From assembly GCF_003290025.1 (NCBI RefSeq), contig NZ_QNHG01000001.1, positions 1,190,656-1,254,655 on the forward strand: 64,000 nt of DNA. The letters are read 5' to 3'. Below, piece by piece: positions 47,289-55,920 of the stretch (positions are counted from its first letter, which is position 1; every line of letters starts with the position of its first letter). Origin of the DNA: Pseudogemmobacter bohemicus. Its GTDB lineage: Bacteria > Pseudomonadota > Alphaproteobacteria > Rhodobacterales > Rhodobacteraceae. Under the pieces are notes generated by a model. That model was not told where the DNA came from and did no database searches. It worked only from the letters and a program-made list of their open reading frames with translations. A program made the position numbers and the translations under genes.

Positions 47289-47942
47289 TCAGCCCAGAAT
47301 GGCCTTCACATAGGCCTTGGTTTCGGCATAGGGCGGCACGCCGCCATGTTTCTCGACCGCAGCAGGCCCGGCATTATAGGCGGCCAGCGCCAGCTTCCAC
47401 GAGCCGAATTTCGCATGCATCATCTTGAGATAGCGCGCGCCGCCCTCAAGGTTCTGTTTCGGATCGTCGATATCGACGCCCAGCAGCCTGGCCGTGCCCG
47501 GCATCAGCTGCGCAAGGCCCGTAGCGCCTTTGTTGCTGACCGCGCGGGCATTCCAGCCGCTTTCCTGCTGCACGAGGCGCAGGAACAGATCCTCCGGCAC
47601 GCCATGTTTGCGCGCCACAGACTTCGCATATTCCAGATGCTCGCCCTTGTAGCGGCCATTATAGCGCGGCACGGATTCCGCCGAGGCGGTCTCTGTCGCG
47701 CCCTCCCCCTCTTTGCCCGCCTTGTAATTCGGTTTAAGTTTGACCGAACCGGAATATTGTTTGGACAACTTGCCATCAAGCAGCGCGGTTTGCGATTCGA
47801 AGACCGAATTGCGCGACTTGCTGGACCCGTGGAGCTTGAGCGACTCGGCAGCGGCGATGCCGGAAAACCCGACAGAAATCGCACCCGTAGCGGCCATAAG
47901 GGAAACATTCAGCGCCAGCGCTGCTCTGAACCGAAGATGCAT
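47289..47942 (-). CDS. Soluble lytic transglycosylase (SLT domain)
   Basis: 217 residues starting [20 protein letters not shown] with a signal peptide. After a low-complexity linker, the SLT domain covers about residues 105-215: [34 protein letters not shown] with catalytic Glu, and [33 protein letters not shown]. These enzymes cleave peptidoglycan and form 1,6-anhydro-MurNAc ends. The ATG at 47942 gives the signal peptide; the open frame upstream to 48488 has no similarity. It is on the opposite strand to ssb. Confidence 0.9.
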   Translation of the reverse strand: MHLRFRAALALNVSLMAATGAISVGFSGIAAAESLKLHGSSKSRNSVFESQTALLDGKLSKQYSGSVKLKPNYKAGKEGEGATETASAESVPRYNGRYKGEHLEYAKSVARKHGVPEDLFLRLVQQESGWNARAVSNKGATGLAQLMPGTARLLGVDIDDPKQNLEGGARYLKMMHAKFGSWKLALAAYNAGPAAVEKHGGVPPYAETKAYVKAILG

Positions 47943-48231
47943 ATGAAAGCCGTCCACAGCCACCAAATCGGGGCAGACTATAGCGGCGCAAGGGCAATCC
48001 GGCCAGCCGGTAATCGCCCGCCCCTGGCGGGAAACCGGCAAATCCCCGCCGATCCGGCGCGGCCACGCTGCGTTTCCTGCCCCGGAGCGCGCGAAATGAC
48101 CTTTGCTCGACAGGGTCCCTTTGCTCAACAGGGTCAGAGAGTCCGGTTGCGACAGGGCGGTCCTGGCTTTAGAAGCGGTCGTCAACGGAGTGGTAACCCT
48201 GATCACGCCAGTGTCCGGGGCAGTCAGAAAT

Positions 48232-48255
48232 TCAGAGATCACATCAGAGATCACA
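48232..48255 (+). repeat. Tandem 12-bp duplication just upstream of ssb
   Basis: TCAGAGATCACA occurs twice back to back, ending 12 bases before the ssb ATG and directly before the ribosome site GTGGAGG. It lies in the 5' untranslated region. Confidence 0.75.
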
Positions 48256-48267
48256 GTGGAGGCGCAT

Positions 48268-48846
48268 ATGGCCGGATCGGTCAACAAGGTCATTCTCATC
48301 GGCAATCTCGGCCGCGACCCCGAGGTGCGCAGCTTTCCCAATGGCGGCAAGGTCTGCAATCTGCGGATCGCCACCTCTGAGACCTGGCGCGACCGCAATA
48401 CCGGCGAGCGCAAGGAGCGCACCGAATGGCATTCGGTTGCGATCTTCTCGGAACCGCTTGCGAAAATCGCCGAGCAATATCTGCGCAAGGGCTCGACCGT
48501 CTATATCGAAGGCGCGCTGGAGACCCGCAAATGGCAGGATCAGTCCGGCCAGGACCGCTATTCCACCGAGGTGGTGCTGCGCCCCTTCTCGGGCAATCTG
48601 ACGCTGCTCGGCGGGCGCGGTGAAGGCGGCGGCGGCGATCGCGGCCCGTCGGGTGGTGGCTATGGCGACGATTACGGCGGCCAGGGCGGCGGCTATGGTG
48701 GCGGTTCGGGCGGGGGCTCGGGTGGCAGCTATGGCGGCGGGAACCAGGGTGGCGGCAATCAGGGTGGTGGCTCTGGCGGCGGGCGCGGCGGTTTCGGCGG
48801 CCCCTCGGGCGGCAATTCCGATATGGATGACGAGATCCCGTTCTGA
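48268..48846 (+). CDS. ssb: Single-stranded DNA-binding protein
   Basis: A 192-residue SSB that coats single-stranded DNA in replication, repair and recombination. OB-fold about 1-110: [45 protein letters not shown] and [17 protein letters not shown] Gly-rich linker (about 115-180) follows, ending in the acidic tip MDDEIPF that recruits partner proteins. The Gly-rich linker is repetitive at DNA level. The ATG at 48268 has GTGGAGG upstream. Confidence 0.97.
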   Translation: MAGSVNKVILIGNLGRDPEVRSFPNGGKVCNLRIATSETWRDRNTGERKERTEWHSVAIFSEPLAKIAEQYLRKGSTVYIEGALETRKWQDQSGQDRYSTEVVLRPFSGNLTLLGGRGEGGGGDRGPSGGGYGDDYGGQGGGYGGGSGGGSGGSYGGGNQGGGNQGGGSGGGRGGFGGPSGGNSDMDDEIPF

Positions 48847-49243
48847 ACCGCGGCTCCTTTCGCAATATTGGCGCCGGCGTCCTAAAGACCGCCGGTCGTC
48901 CTTGCTGTGCGGTGCTGTTTCAGCGGTCGCCCTGCCCGGTCCCTGTCTCAGCCCCCTGAGCACACGCCCTGCCCGGCGCCACAAGCCCGACCAGACAGTC
49001 GCGGTTTACCGCCCCGCCCCTGCCGCGCTGCGCGCGGTATTTTTCGGGTAGCCGCGCTACGCGCGGTGGCTTTTCGAAACCCGTACTTCGCGCGGGCGGG
49101 GCTGCATCCTGATCAGGCTCTGCGCCAGGACGGCGCCCATGCCGCCCCCTTATGGCTGCGGCCGAAACAGACCGGCGGATCTGGACCTTGGCGGCACAAT
49201 CCCTATATTGAGACCAGAAGTTTTCCGGACCGGGACCATTCCG
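48847..49243. other. Gene-less gap with hairpin repeats between ssb and sufT
   Basis: No supported gene. The segment 49023-49090 has three related palindromic units: GCCGCGCTGCGCGCGGT then TTTTTCG (49023), GCCGCGCTACGCGCGGT then TTTTCG (49052), and a degenerate third. They could act as terminators for ssb. The promoter for sufT should lie in the right part. Confidence 0.55.
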
Positions 49244-49621
49244 ATGGACATGACCGCCTCGACTGCCGATCAGACTGCTGATGAAGGCGCGCCGCTGATT
49301 GCGCCCTCCTCTGTCGACCACCCGCTTTACGATCAGGTGGCGGATGCCTGTCGCACGGTATTCGACCCGGAAATCCCGGTGAATATCTTCGATCTCGGGC
49401 TGGTCTATACCATCGCCATCGACGGTGAGAATGCGGTTAAGATCGTGATGACGCTGACCGCCCCCGGCTGCCCGGTTGCCGGCGAGATGCCGGGCTGGGT
49501 GCAGGAGGCTGTCGAGGCCACGCCTGGCGTGCGCGAGGTCCAGGTCGAGATGACATTCGACCCGCCCTGGGGAATGGAGATGATGTCGGATGAGGCCCGC
49601 CTTGAACTGGGCTTCATGTAA
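49244..49621 (+). CDS. sufT: SufT/MIP18-like Fe-S assembly factor
   Basis: 125 residues of the DUF59 family. After a variable leader (MDMTASTADQTADEG) the domain shows ACRTVFDPEIPVNIFDLGLVYTIAIDG, TLTAPGCPVAGEMPGWV with the conserved Cys, and VEMTFDPPWGMEMMSDEAR. SufT supports Fe-S cluster maturation; an A-type Fe-S carrier gene is 0.5 kb downstream. The reading frame continues directly past its TAA into a T4-endonuclease-V-like ORF, giving a near operon. Confidence 0.88.
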   Translation: MDMTASTADQTADEGAPLIAPSSVDHPLYDQVADACRTVFDPEIPVNIFDLGLVYTIAIDGENAVKIVMTLTAPGCPVAGEMPGWVQEAVEATPGVREVQVEMTFDPPWGMEMMSDEARLELGFM

Positions 49622-49633
49622 GCGTCCACCGCC

Positions 49634-50053
49634 CTGACCCGTATCAACTGCATCCCGCCCGAAGAGCTGAGCGCCGCGCATCTGATCGCGGAATATCGCG
49701 AATTGCCGCGTATTTTTGGCCTTGTCCGCGCCGCCATTCTGCGCGGCGAGGCGCCGGATGATCCGCGCAATCCGCGCGAGTACCGGCTCGGTTCGGGGCA
49801 TGTGCGGTTCTTTTATCCCCGGCTCGGCTGGCTGGCCTACCGCCAGGCCGCGCTGATCGCCGAGATGCAGGCGCGCGGATATCAGCCCTCCTTCACCAGC
49901 CCGGGGGATCTTACCACGGGAATTCCTGCGGCCTCGACCGGCGACTGGCGGCCCGATGCGCTGGCGCTGGCGCTGAACCGCGACCGGATCGCGACGCGGC
50001 TGGCGGAAAGTGCGGCACGGCGACGCGAGAAGGCCCCGCTTGCACCTTCGTGA
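49634..50053 (+). CDS. T4 endonuclease V-like pyrimidine-dimer DNA glycosylase, CTG start inferred
   Basis: T4 endonuclease V cuts DNA at UV-induced pyrimidine dimers as a glycosylase/AP lyase. Read from CTG at 49634, this frame gives 139 residues (T4 protein 138): TRINCIPPEELSAAHLIAEY, then RELPRIFGLVRAAI and HVRFFYPRLGWLAYRQAALIAEMQARG. Aligned to the phage enzyme, Thr2 (imine-forming nucleophile), Arg22, Glu23 (catalytic) and Arg26 are at the same positions. No ATG or GTG lies at the N terminus; the preceding TAA of sufT is in the same frame, 12 bases upstream. CTG initiation, or re-initiation from sufT, is inferred. An ATG start, if used at 49703, would remove all catalytic residues. Confidence 0.8.
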   Translation: MTRINCIPPEELSAAHLIAEYRELPRIFGLVRAAILRGEAPDDPRNPREYRLGSGHVRFFYPRLGWLAYRQAALIAEMQARGYQPSFTSPGDLTTGIPAASTGDWRPDALALALNRDRIATRLAESAARRREKAPLAPS

Positions 50054-50137
50054 CGACTTGCGCCTTCGTAACAGGCGCCCCCTCTTGAAGCGATCACGCT
50101 GCGGGATTACCTTTGTGTCAGACAAAGGATTTCCATC

Positions 50138-50509
50138 ATGTTCGGCATCCCCGGCAAAGCCGCCGTTTCAATCACCCCGGCAGCTGCAAAGCAGATCACC
50201 CGCCTGATGGCGCGCGATGGCAGCCAGGGCCTGCGGATTGGCGTCAAAAAGGGCGGCTGTGCGGGGATGGAATACACGATGGATTACGTCCAGGAGGTCA
50301 ATCCGCTGGATGAGATCGTCGAACAGGATGGTGCCCGCGTGCTGATCGCCCCCATGGCACAGATGTTCCTGATCGGCACGGTGATTGATTACGAGACCAG
50401 CCTGCTCGAATCGAAATTCGTCTTCCGCAATCCGAATGTGGCCGAGGCCTGCGGCTGCGGCGAATCAATCCGCTTTAGCGAGCCTGCGGAAACACCACCC
50501 GCGCCCTGA
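50138..50509 (+). CDS. A-type Fe-S carrier (SufA/IscA/HesB)
   Basis: 123 residues that carry or scaffold Fe-S clusters. The three conserved Cys are visible in IGVKKGGCAGMEYTM and VAEACGCGESIRF, and VSITPAAAKQITRLM starts the family domain. The C-terminal tail (SEPAETPPAP) is short and acidic. It follows the repair gene by 84 bases and may belong with sufT. It could be SufA- or IscA-like; the sequence does not separate them. Confidence 0.92.
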   Translation: MFGIPGKAAVSITPAAAKQITRLMARDGSQGLRIGVKKGGCAGMEYTMDYVQEVNPLDEIVEQDGARVLIAPMAQMFLIGTVIDYETSLLESKFVFRNPNVAEACGCGESIRFSEPAETPPAP

Positions 50510-50653
50510 CCGGAGCGGCCTCGCCCTGATGCAAAGCCCATCCTGTAAGGGCCCCCGTCCTGCAAAGACCCGCATCCTGTAAAGACCCGGGCGCCCATTG
50601 CATGAGGGGCTGGAATTTGCGACCAGATGTCAGCGGCAACGGGGAGAGATCGG

Positions 50654-51397
50654 ATGCGCAGACTGGCAGCAGGCAACTGGAAGATGAACGGCAGCACGGC
50701 TTCTCTGGGCGAGATCCGGAGCCTGCTGGCGGACCATCCCGATCCGGGCTGTGAAATGCTCATCTGCCCACCCGCGACACTGCTTGCGCCGATGGCGGCA
50801 CTGGCAGCGGGGACCGCGCTGTCGCTGGGTGGCCAGGACTGCCACCAGAACACCTCCGGTGCGCATACCGGCGATGTTTCGGCGGCGATGCTGAAGGATG
50901 CCGGGGCCGGCTATGTGATCCTCGGCCATTCCGAGCGCCGCGCCGATCATGGTGAAACCGATCAGCTGGTGGCGCAAAAGGCGCTGGCAGCGCGTGAAGC
51001 GGGGCTGGTTGCGGTGATCTGTCTCGGCGAGACCGGGGGCGAGCGCGATGCCGGGCGCACCCTCGATGTCGTTGGGGCGCAGCTGGCCGGATCGGTGCCC
51101 GATGGCGCCAGCGCCGCCAATACGGTGATCGCCTATGAACCGGTCTGGGCGATTGGAACCGGACGCATCCCGACCCTTGAACAGATCGCCGAAGTGCATG
51201 ATTTCATTGCGCGCGCGCTGAATGCCCGCTTTGGCAGCGCTGCCGGCGCGATCCGGATCCTGTATGGCGGCTCGGTCAAACCCTCGAATGCGGGTGAGAT
51301 CTTTGCGGTCCCGCATGTGCATGGGGCGCTGGTCGGTGGCGCCAGCCTGAAAGCGGCGGATTTTGGTGCAATTGTTTCGGCGCTTGCTGCCTTCTGA
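50654..51397 (+). CDS. tpiA: Triosephosphate isomerase
   Basis: Interconverts glyceraldehyde 3-phosphate and dihydroxyacetone phosphate. A 247-residue TIM barrel with AAGNWKMNG (Lys), VILGHSERR (His) and [13 protein letters not shown] (catalytic Glu), plus [15 protein letters not shown] near the C terminus. ATG at 50654 follows GGGGAGAG. It stands alone; a palindromic repeat lies downstream. Confidence 0.97.
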   Translation: MRRLAAGNWKMNGSTASLGEIRSLLADHPDPGCEMLICPPATLLAPMAALAAGTALSLGGQDCHQNTSGAHTGDVSAAMLKDAGAGYVILGHSERRADHGETDQLVAQKALAAREAGLVAVICLGETGGERDAGRTLDVVGAQLAGSVPDGASAANTVIAYEPVWAIGTGRIPTLEQIAEVHDFIARALNARFGSAAGAIRILYGGSVKPSNAGEIFAVPHVHGALVGGASLKAADFGAIVSALAAF

Positions 51398-51434
51398 GGC
51401 ATGGCCCCTGGCTGCGTGCGGATGCCTCCGGCGG

Positions 51435-51485
51435 GAGTATTTTATCAAGAGGAAGTCATGCCTCTTCCTCTTGACCTAAATACTC
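51435..51485. repeat. Large intergenic palindrome (copy E)
   Basis: GAGTATTTTATCAAGAGGAAG and CTTCCTCTTGACCTAAATACTC form nearly complementary 21-22 base arms around an 8-base loop, 37 bases after tpiA. The same sequence with higher symmetry recurs at 59857-59906, and single arms occur at 43 and 7022. Confidence 0.75.
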
Positions 51486-51570
51486 ATCTTCCGTCCGGGG
51501 CGGCCAGATTGCGCCAGGACAGGTCGCGGGCAGAACAGTTGCGGGTGGTACGACATGACAGCATGCCTGC

Positions 51571-52536
51571 ATGACAAGTTATGCCCGCCCTGCCCCGCCT
51601 TCTGATCCGATCCCTGGCCAGCAGGTGCCGGGGAACCGGTTGCTATCTGGCCATCTGATCTGCATGGCTTCGATGGTGGTCTGGGCGGCCGGCTTGCCGG
51701 CGGCGGAGTTCCTGATCCCGATCATGCCTTCGGACCAGCTGGGCGCCTTGCGGATCAGCCTTGCGGCTATGGTATTGCTGCCGGTCTGGATCCTTGCCGA
51801 TGGCTGGCGGGCGGTTATCCGGGCGGACTGGCTGCGCGGTATTCTCGTGGGCGCGCTGATCGGGGTCGCGGCCTGGTGTCTGATCATGGGCCAGGCGGCG
51901 GGCGGGCCGGTGACGGCTGCCGTGATCACCGCTGCGATGCCGATTGTTGCCATCGCACTGGAGGTGTTGTGGGACGGGCGCCGGCTCACCGGGCAACTTC
52001 TTGCCGGGATTGGGCTTTCCATGGCCGGGGGCGTGCTTGCGCTGGATTTCAGCGCGGGGGGCAGCAATGTGGCGCTTGGAGCGCTGTTTTGCTTTGGCTC
52101 GGTGTTGCTATACACGCTGGGATCGCGGCTGACCGTGACCGCCTTCCCCTCGCTTTCGCTGATCGGACGCACCGCGCTGACCATGGCGGGGGCGGCGATT
52201 TCCATGCTGGTGATCGCGGGCGCCAACCTGGCCCTTGGCACGCCGCTGGCCGATCCCGGCCTCTGGGGGCTGCGCGAGGTGATCTCGCTTTGCCTTTTCG
52301 CCATCGGTGGCCTCGCGCTGTGCCAGCTTTTGTGGATCATTTCGATCAACCGGATCGGCATCGGCATGTCTTCGCTGCACACCAATGCCTCACCGTTTTA
52401 TGTGATGATCATCATGTTCCTCTGGCTCTCGGCGCCGTGGAACTGGCTCCAGGCCGGAGCGGCAGGCCTTGTGGCGCTTGGGGTGCTGGTGGCGCAGGGG
52501 ATCGTGCGCCTGCCCCGACTGCGCCAGACCGGCTGA
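51571..52536 (+). CDS. EamA-family transporter (DMT superfamily)
   Basis: A 321-residue inner-membrane protein with ten predicted helices in two EamA repeats (first about 25-160, second about 170-305). Typical motifs: PAAEFLIPIMPSDQLGALRISLAAMVLLP, GPVTAAVITAAMPIVAIALEVL and RIGIGMSSLHTNASPFYVMIIMF. EamA members export amino acids or metabolites or act as permeases; no substrate can be assigned. It is convergent with an Lrp-type regulator gene 24 bases beyond its stop. Confidence 0.85.
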   Translation: MTSYARPAPPSDPIPGQQVPGNRLLSGHLICMASMVVWAAGLPAAEFLIPIMPSDQLGALRISLAAMVLLPVWILADGWRAVIRADWLRGILVGALIGVAAWCLIMGQAAGGPVTAAVITAAMPIVAIALEVLWDGRRLTGQLLAGIGLSMAGGVLALDFSAGGSNVALGALFCFGSVLLYTLGSRLTVTAFPSLSLIGRTALTMAGAAISMLVIAGANLALGTPLADPGLWGLREVISLCLFAIGGLALCQLLWIISINRIGIGMSSLHTNASPFYVMIIMFLWLSAPWNWLQAGAAGLVALGVLVAQGIVRLPRLRQTG

Positions 52537-52560
52537 TCGGCCCGCCTTTCAGACAGCCTT

Positions 52561-53022
52561 TCAGACCGGCAGCACCGTGGTCGATTTGATCTCTTCCATG
52601 CTCAGAAGCGCGGTCACATTGTAGATCCGCACCTCGGAGATCAGCGCCTGATAGAATTCATCATAGGCGCGCGCGTTTTTCACCCGCACTTTCAGAATGT
52701 AATCAATATCGCCGGCCAGGCGATGCGCCTCCAGCACCTCGGGGCGTTCGCGCAGGGCGTGGAGGAATTTCCGCTGCCATTCCGCCTCATGTTCCGAGGT
52801 GCGGATCAGCACGAAGAAGCAGGCCTCCAGCCCCAGAGCCTCGGCATCAAGGATCACCGTCTGACGCGAGATCACGCCCTGTTCCTTCATCCGCCGGATC
52901 CGGTTCCAGACCGGGGTTTTCGACGAGCCCACCTTGCGGGCAATCTCGTCCAGTGACTGCTCTGCATCCTGTTGCAGTTCGGACAGGATTTTCCGGTCCA
53001 GATCGTCCAGCGCGGCTGCCAT
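52561..53022 (-). CDS. Lrp/AsnC-family regulator
   Basis: A 153-residue DNA-binding regulator: N-terminal winged helix (LDDLDRKILSELQQDAEQSLDEIARKVGSSKTPVWNRIRRMKEQGVI) and C-terminal RAM domain (DIDYILKVRVKNARAYDEFYQALISEV). It is divergent from cobA and the sulfite-reduction genes, a position typical of a dedicated regulator for that cluster, presumably sensing a sulfur amino acid. The start at 53022 (MAAALDDLDRKI) fits the family; the open frame continues 19 residues upstream. Confidence 0.9.
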   Translation of the reverse strand: MAAALDDLDRKILSELQQDAEQSLDEIARKVGSSKTPVWNRIRRMKEQGVISRQTVILDAEALGLEACFFVLIRTSEHEAEWQRKFLHALRERPEVLEAHRLAGDIDYILKVRVKNARAYDEFYQALISEVRIYNVTALLSMEEIKSTTVLPV

Positions 53023-53072
53023 TCCTGATTTCCCCTCTGACGCAGAACTGCGTTCCTTGGCGCCAGAGTATC

Positions 53073-53085
53073 GGAACATTCTTCC
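53073..53085. promoter_or_regulatory. Candidate operator between lrp and cobA
   Basis: GGAACATTCTTCC has a 4+4 palindrome (GGAA/TTCC) around CATTC in the divergent gap; TATATT at about 53131-53136 could be a -10 element for cobA. Attribution to the Lrp-type regulator is inference. Confidence 0.3.
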
Positions 53086-53178
53086 TTATCTGCAAGAGGA
53101 TCTGGCCGATTCATGGGAAAAAGTCCTATATTGCTGCTACCGCGAAAGCGACTCCGCAACAAAGCCAAGACCGAAGCC

Positions 53179-53952
53179 ATGTTCCAGGCCAGCGCCGACA
53201 AACAAGACCTTCCGCCCGTGATCTTTGCGGGTGCCGGGCCGGGTGCGGCCGATCACCTGACGCTGGGCGTGCTGCGCGCGCTGGAAGGCGCCGATGTGGT
53301 GATCCATGACCGTCTGGTCGGTGACGAGGTGCTTGATCTGATCCCCGACCATGTGCGGCTGATTGATGTCGGCAAAGAGGGGTTCGGCCCCTCGACGGCA
53401 CAGAGTGACATCAACCGGCTTCTGGTCGAAACCGCGCTGAGCGGCGCCCGTGTGGTGCGGCTGAAAGGCGGCGATCCCGGAATTTTCGCCCGTCTCGACG
53501 AAGAGGTTGCGGCGCTTGAGGCGAGGGGCCTTTCCTTCCGCATCCTGCCCGGCCTTTCCACCGCACCGGTTGCCGCCGCCGCCATTGGCCAGGCGCTGAC
53601 CAAACGCGGCCGCAATGCCAGCCTGCGCATCGTCACCGGACATGACATGGCGGGCTTTGCCGAGCAGGACTGGCGCGGCCTCGCACGGCCCGGCGAGGTG
53701 GCCGGGATCTATATGGGCAAGAAATCGGCCCGCTTCATTCAGGGCCGGCTTTTGATGCATGGGGCGCGGCCGGAAACGCCGGTCACCCTGGTCGAAAACG
53801 CCTCGCGTCCGGATCAGCGTATCCATGCGGGGACCCTCGCCACGCTGCCGGCACTGGCCCTTTGTTGCAACGGCCCCGCCGTCATCCTTTTCGGCCTCGC
53901 GCCCCGCGCCGCCGTCATTGCCCTTACCAGTCACGAGGAAGCCCGCGCATGA
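53179..53952 (+). CDS. cobA: Uroporphyrinogen-III C-methyltransferase
   Basis: A 257-residue SAM-dependent methyltransferase that makes precorrin-2, the first step to sirohaem, the cofactor of the sulfite reductase encoded two genes later. Signatures: VIFAGAGPGAADHLTLGVLRAL, DVGKEGFG, ARVVRLKGGDPGIFAR and VTLVENASRPDQRIHAGTL. It lacks the dehydrogenase/ferrochelatase half of CysG, so those functions must be elsewhere. It overlaps the next gene by four bases (ATGA). Confidence 0.94.
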   Translation: MFQASADKQDLPPVIFAGAGPGAADHLTLGVLRALEGADVVIHDRLVGDEVLDLIPDHVRLIDVGKEGFGPSTAQSDINRLLVETALSGARVVRLKGGDPGIFARLDEEVAALEARGLSFRILPGLSTAPVAAAAIGQALTKRGRNASLRIVTGHDMAGFAEQDWRGLARPGEVAGIYMGKKSARFIQGRLLMHGARPETPVTLVENASRPDQRIHAGTLATLPALALCCNGPAVILFGLAPRAAVIALTSHEEARA

Positions 53953-54257
53953 GCCGCCGCTTTACCCCGAAAGTCGTCACCGCCAACCGCCTGCGTGAAG
54001 GCGATGTGGTTTACCTCACCGCCGATGACCGCTGGACGCTGGTTCACGGCGAGGCCGAGCTGATCGAAGACGAGGCCCATGCCCAGCTGCGCCTGCTGCA
54101 TGCCAATGCGCAAGGCAGGCTGATCGTCGGCGCCTATCTGGCCGATGCGAAACCGGGCCCCAATGGCCCTGAACCCACCCATTTCCGTGAGGAGTTCCGC
54201 ACCCGCGGCCCCTCGAACTATCACCACGGGAAACAGGCAGACCTCGATCATGTATGA
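53949..54257 (+). CDS. DUF2849 protein of the sulfite-reduction cluster
   Basis: 102 residues, starting MSRRFTPKVVTANRLREGDVVYLTADDRWTLVHGEAELIEDEAHAQL. It is typical in alphaproteobacterial sulfur clusters between cobA and the reductase gene, and is thought to be an accessory or electron-transfer partner, but its function is not established. It overlaps both neighbours (4 bases at the start, 8 at the end), showing translational coupling. Confidence 0.9.
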   Translation: MSRRFTPKVVTANRLREGDVVYLTADDRWTLVHGEAELIEDEAHAQLRLLHANAQGRLIVGAYLADAKPGPNGPEPTHFREEFRTRGPSNYHHGKQADLDHV

Positions 54258-55920
54258 TTACACCGATTTCGATGAGCGTTTCGTCCGCGAGCGTGTGGCG
54301 CAGTTCAGCCAGCAGGTGGAGCGCCGGCTGGATGGCAGCCTGACCGAGGAAGAGTTCCGTCCCTTGCGGCTGATGAACGGGCTCTATCTGCAGCTGCATG
54401 CCTATATGCTGCGGGTCGCGATCCCTTACGGCACGCTGAATGCCGCCAAGATGCGCCAGCTGGCGATGATCGGGGCGCGGTGGGACAAAGGGTATGGTCA
54501 CTGGACCACGCGGCAGAACATCCAGTTCAACTGGCCGAAACTGCCTGACGTGCCCGCGATCCTGACCGCGCTGGCCGATGTCGGCATGCATGCGATCCAG
54601 ACCTCGGGGAATACCGTGCGCAACGTGACGGCGGATCATTTCGCCGGCGCCGCTGCCGATGAGATCGCCGATCCCCGCGCCTATGCCGAGCTTTTGCGCC
54701 AGTGGTCGACCGACCACCCGGAATTCCAGTTCCTGCCCCGGAAGTTCAAGATCGCGATCACCGGCGCTGTGCATGACCGCGCCGTGATCCGCGCGCATGA
54801 TATCGGGCTGCAGGTGGTAAAGAATGAGCGTGGCGAGACCGGCTTTCGCGTGCTGGTCGGTGGTGGCCTTGGCCGCACGCCGCTGATCGGCATGGTGGTG
54901 CGGGATTTCCTGCCCGAAGCCGATCTGCTGCCCTATGTCGAGGCGGTGCTCAGCGTCTATAACGTGCTGGGCCGGCGCGACAACAAATACAAGGCGCGGA
55001 TCAAGATCACCCTGCATGAGACCGGCAAGGAAGAGATCACCCGCCTGATCGAGGAGCGGTTCGAAGAGCTGCGCCCGCTGTTCGGTGGCGCCGATCAGGC
55101 CCTGCTGGAAGACATCCGCGACGCCTTCGCTCCGCCGGCCTTCCGCAATGCGCCCGTCACGGCCTTTGATGATTTCTACAAATCCGATCCGGTCTTCCGC
55201 GCCTGGGCCGATACCAACCTCGCCGCGCATAAGAACGATCAATATGCGATCGTGACGATTTCGGTGAAGGAACAGGGCAAGACGCCGGGCGATATGACCT
55301 CGGCCCAGATGGAGCTGGTGGCGGATCTCGCCGAGAAATTCGGCCATGACGATATCCGCATCAGCCATGAGCAAAACGTCATCCTGCCACATATCCATAA
55401 AGGCGATCTGCCGGCGCTGCATGCGGCGCTGGTTCAGGGCGGCATCGCCACCGCCAATGTCGGGCTGATTTCCGACATCATCGCCTGCCCCGGCATGGAT
55501 TATTGCGCGCTGGCCACCGCGCGCTCGATCCCTGTCGCGCAAGAGATCGCTGTGCGGTTTAAGGAACTCGATCTGGAACATGAGATCGGGCCGCTGAAGA
55601 TCAAGATCTCGGGCTGCATCAATGCCTGCGGCCATCACCATGTCGGCCATATCGGCATTCTGGGCCTCGACCGCGCGGGCGTGGAAAACTACCAGATCAC
55701 GCTGGGCGGATCGGGGGCAGAAGACGCGCATATCGGCGACAAGACCGGCCCCGGCTTTGCTTATGACCAGGTCGTCCCGGCGGTGGAGCGGATCGTGCGC
55801 GCCTATCTCGCGGAACGCGATGGTCCGGGCGAGAGCTTCCTCGACGCCTTCCGCCGTCTCGGGATGGAGCCTTTCAAAGCCGCCCTTTACGAGACCGGAG
55901 ACGCGAAGGATGCCGCGTGA
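54250..55920 (+). CDS. cysI: Sulfite reductase (haemoprotein subunit)
   Basis: A 556-residue sirohaem and 4Fe-4S enzyme that reduces sulfite to sulfide, in two tandem half-domains. GYGHWTTRQNIQFNWPKLPDV and SGNTVRNVTADHF are the first-half sirohaem signature; the cluster ligands are in ACPGMDYCALA and ISGCINACGHHHVGHIG (C-X5-C...C-X3-C). It could also reduce nitrite, but gene context (cysH, cobA, fpr) favours sulfite. The ATG at 54250 overlaps the preceding gene. Confidence 0.93.
   Translation: MYDYTDFDERFVRERVAQFSQQVERRLDGSLTEEEFRPLRLMNGLYLQLHAYMLRVAIPYGTLNAAKMRQLAMIGARWDKGYGHWTTRQNIQFNWPKLPDVPAILTALADVGMHAIQTSGNTVRNVTADHFAGAAADEIADPRAYAELLRQWSTDHPEFQFLPRKFKIAITGAVHDRAVIRAHDIGLQVVKNERGETGFRVLVGGGLGRTPLIGMVVRDFLPEADLLPYVEAVLSVYNVLGRRDNKYKARIKITLHETGKEEITRLIEERFEELRPLFGGADQALLEDIRDAFAPPAFRNAPVTAFDDFYKSDPVFRAWADTNLAAHKNDQYAIVTISVKEQGKTPGDMTSAQMELVADLAEKFGHDDIRISHEQNVILPHIHKGDLPALHAALVQGGIATANVGLISDIIACPGMDYCALATARSIPVAQEIAVRFKELDLEHEIGPLKIKISGCINACGHHHVGHIGILGLDRAGVENYQITLGGSGAEDAHIGDKTGPGFAYDQVVPAVERIVRAYLAERDGPGESFLDAFRRLGMEPFKAALYETGDAKDAA

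Noticed and set aside
54016-55731. 571-residue minus-strand frame opposite cysI
   Set aside because: Shadow of the sulfite reductase gene.
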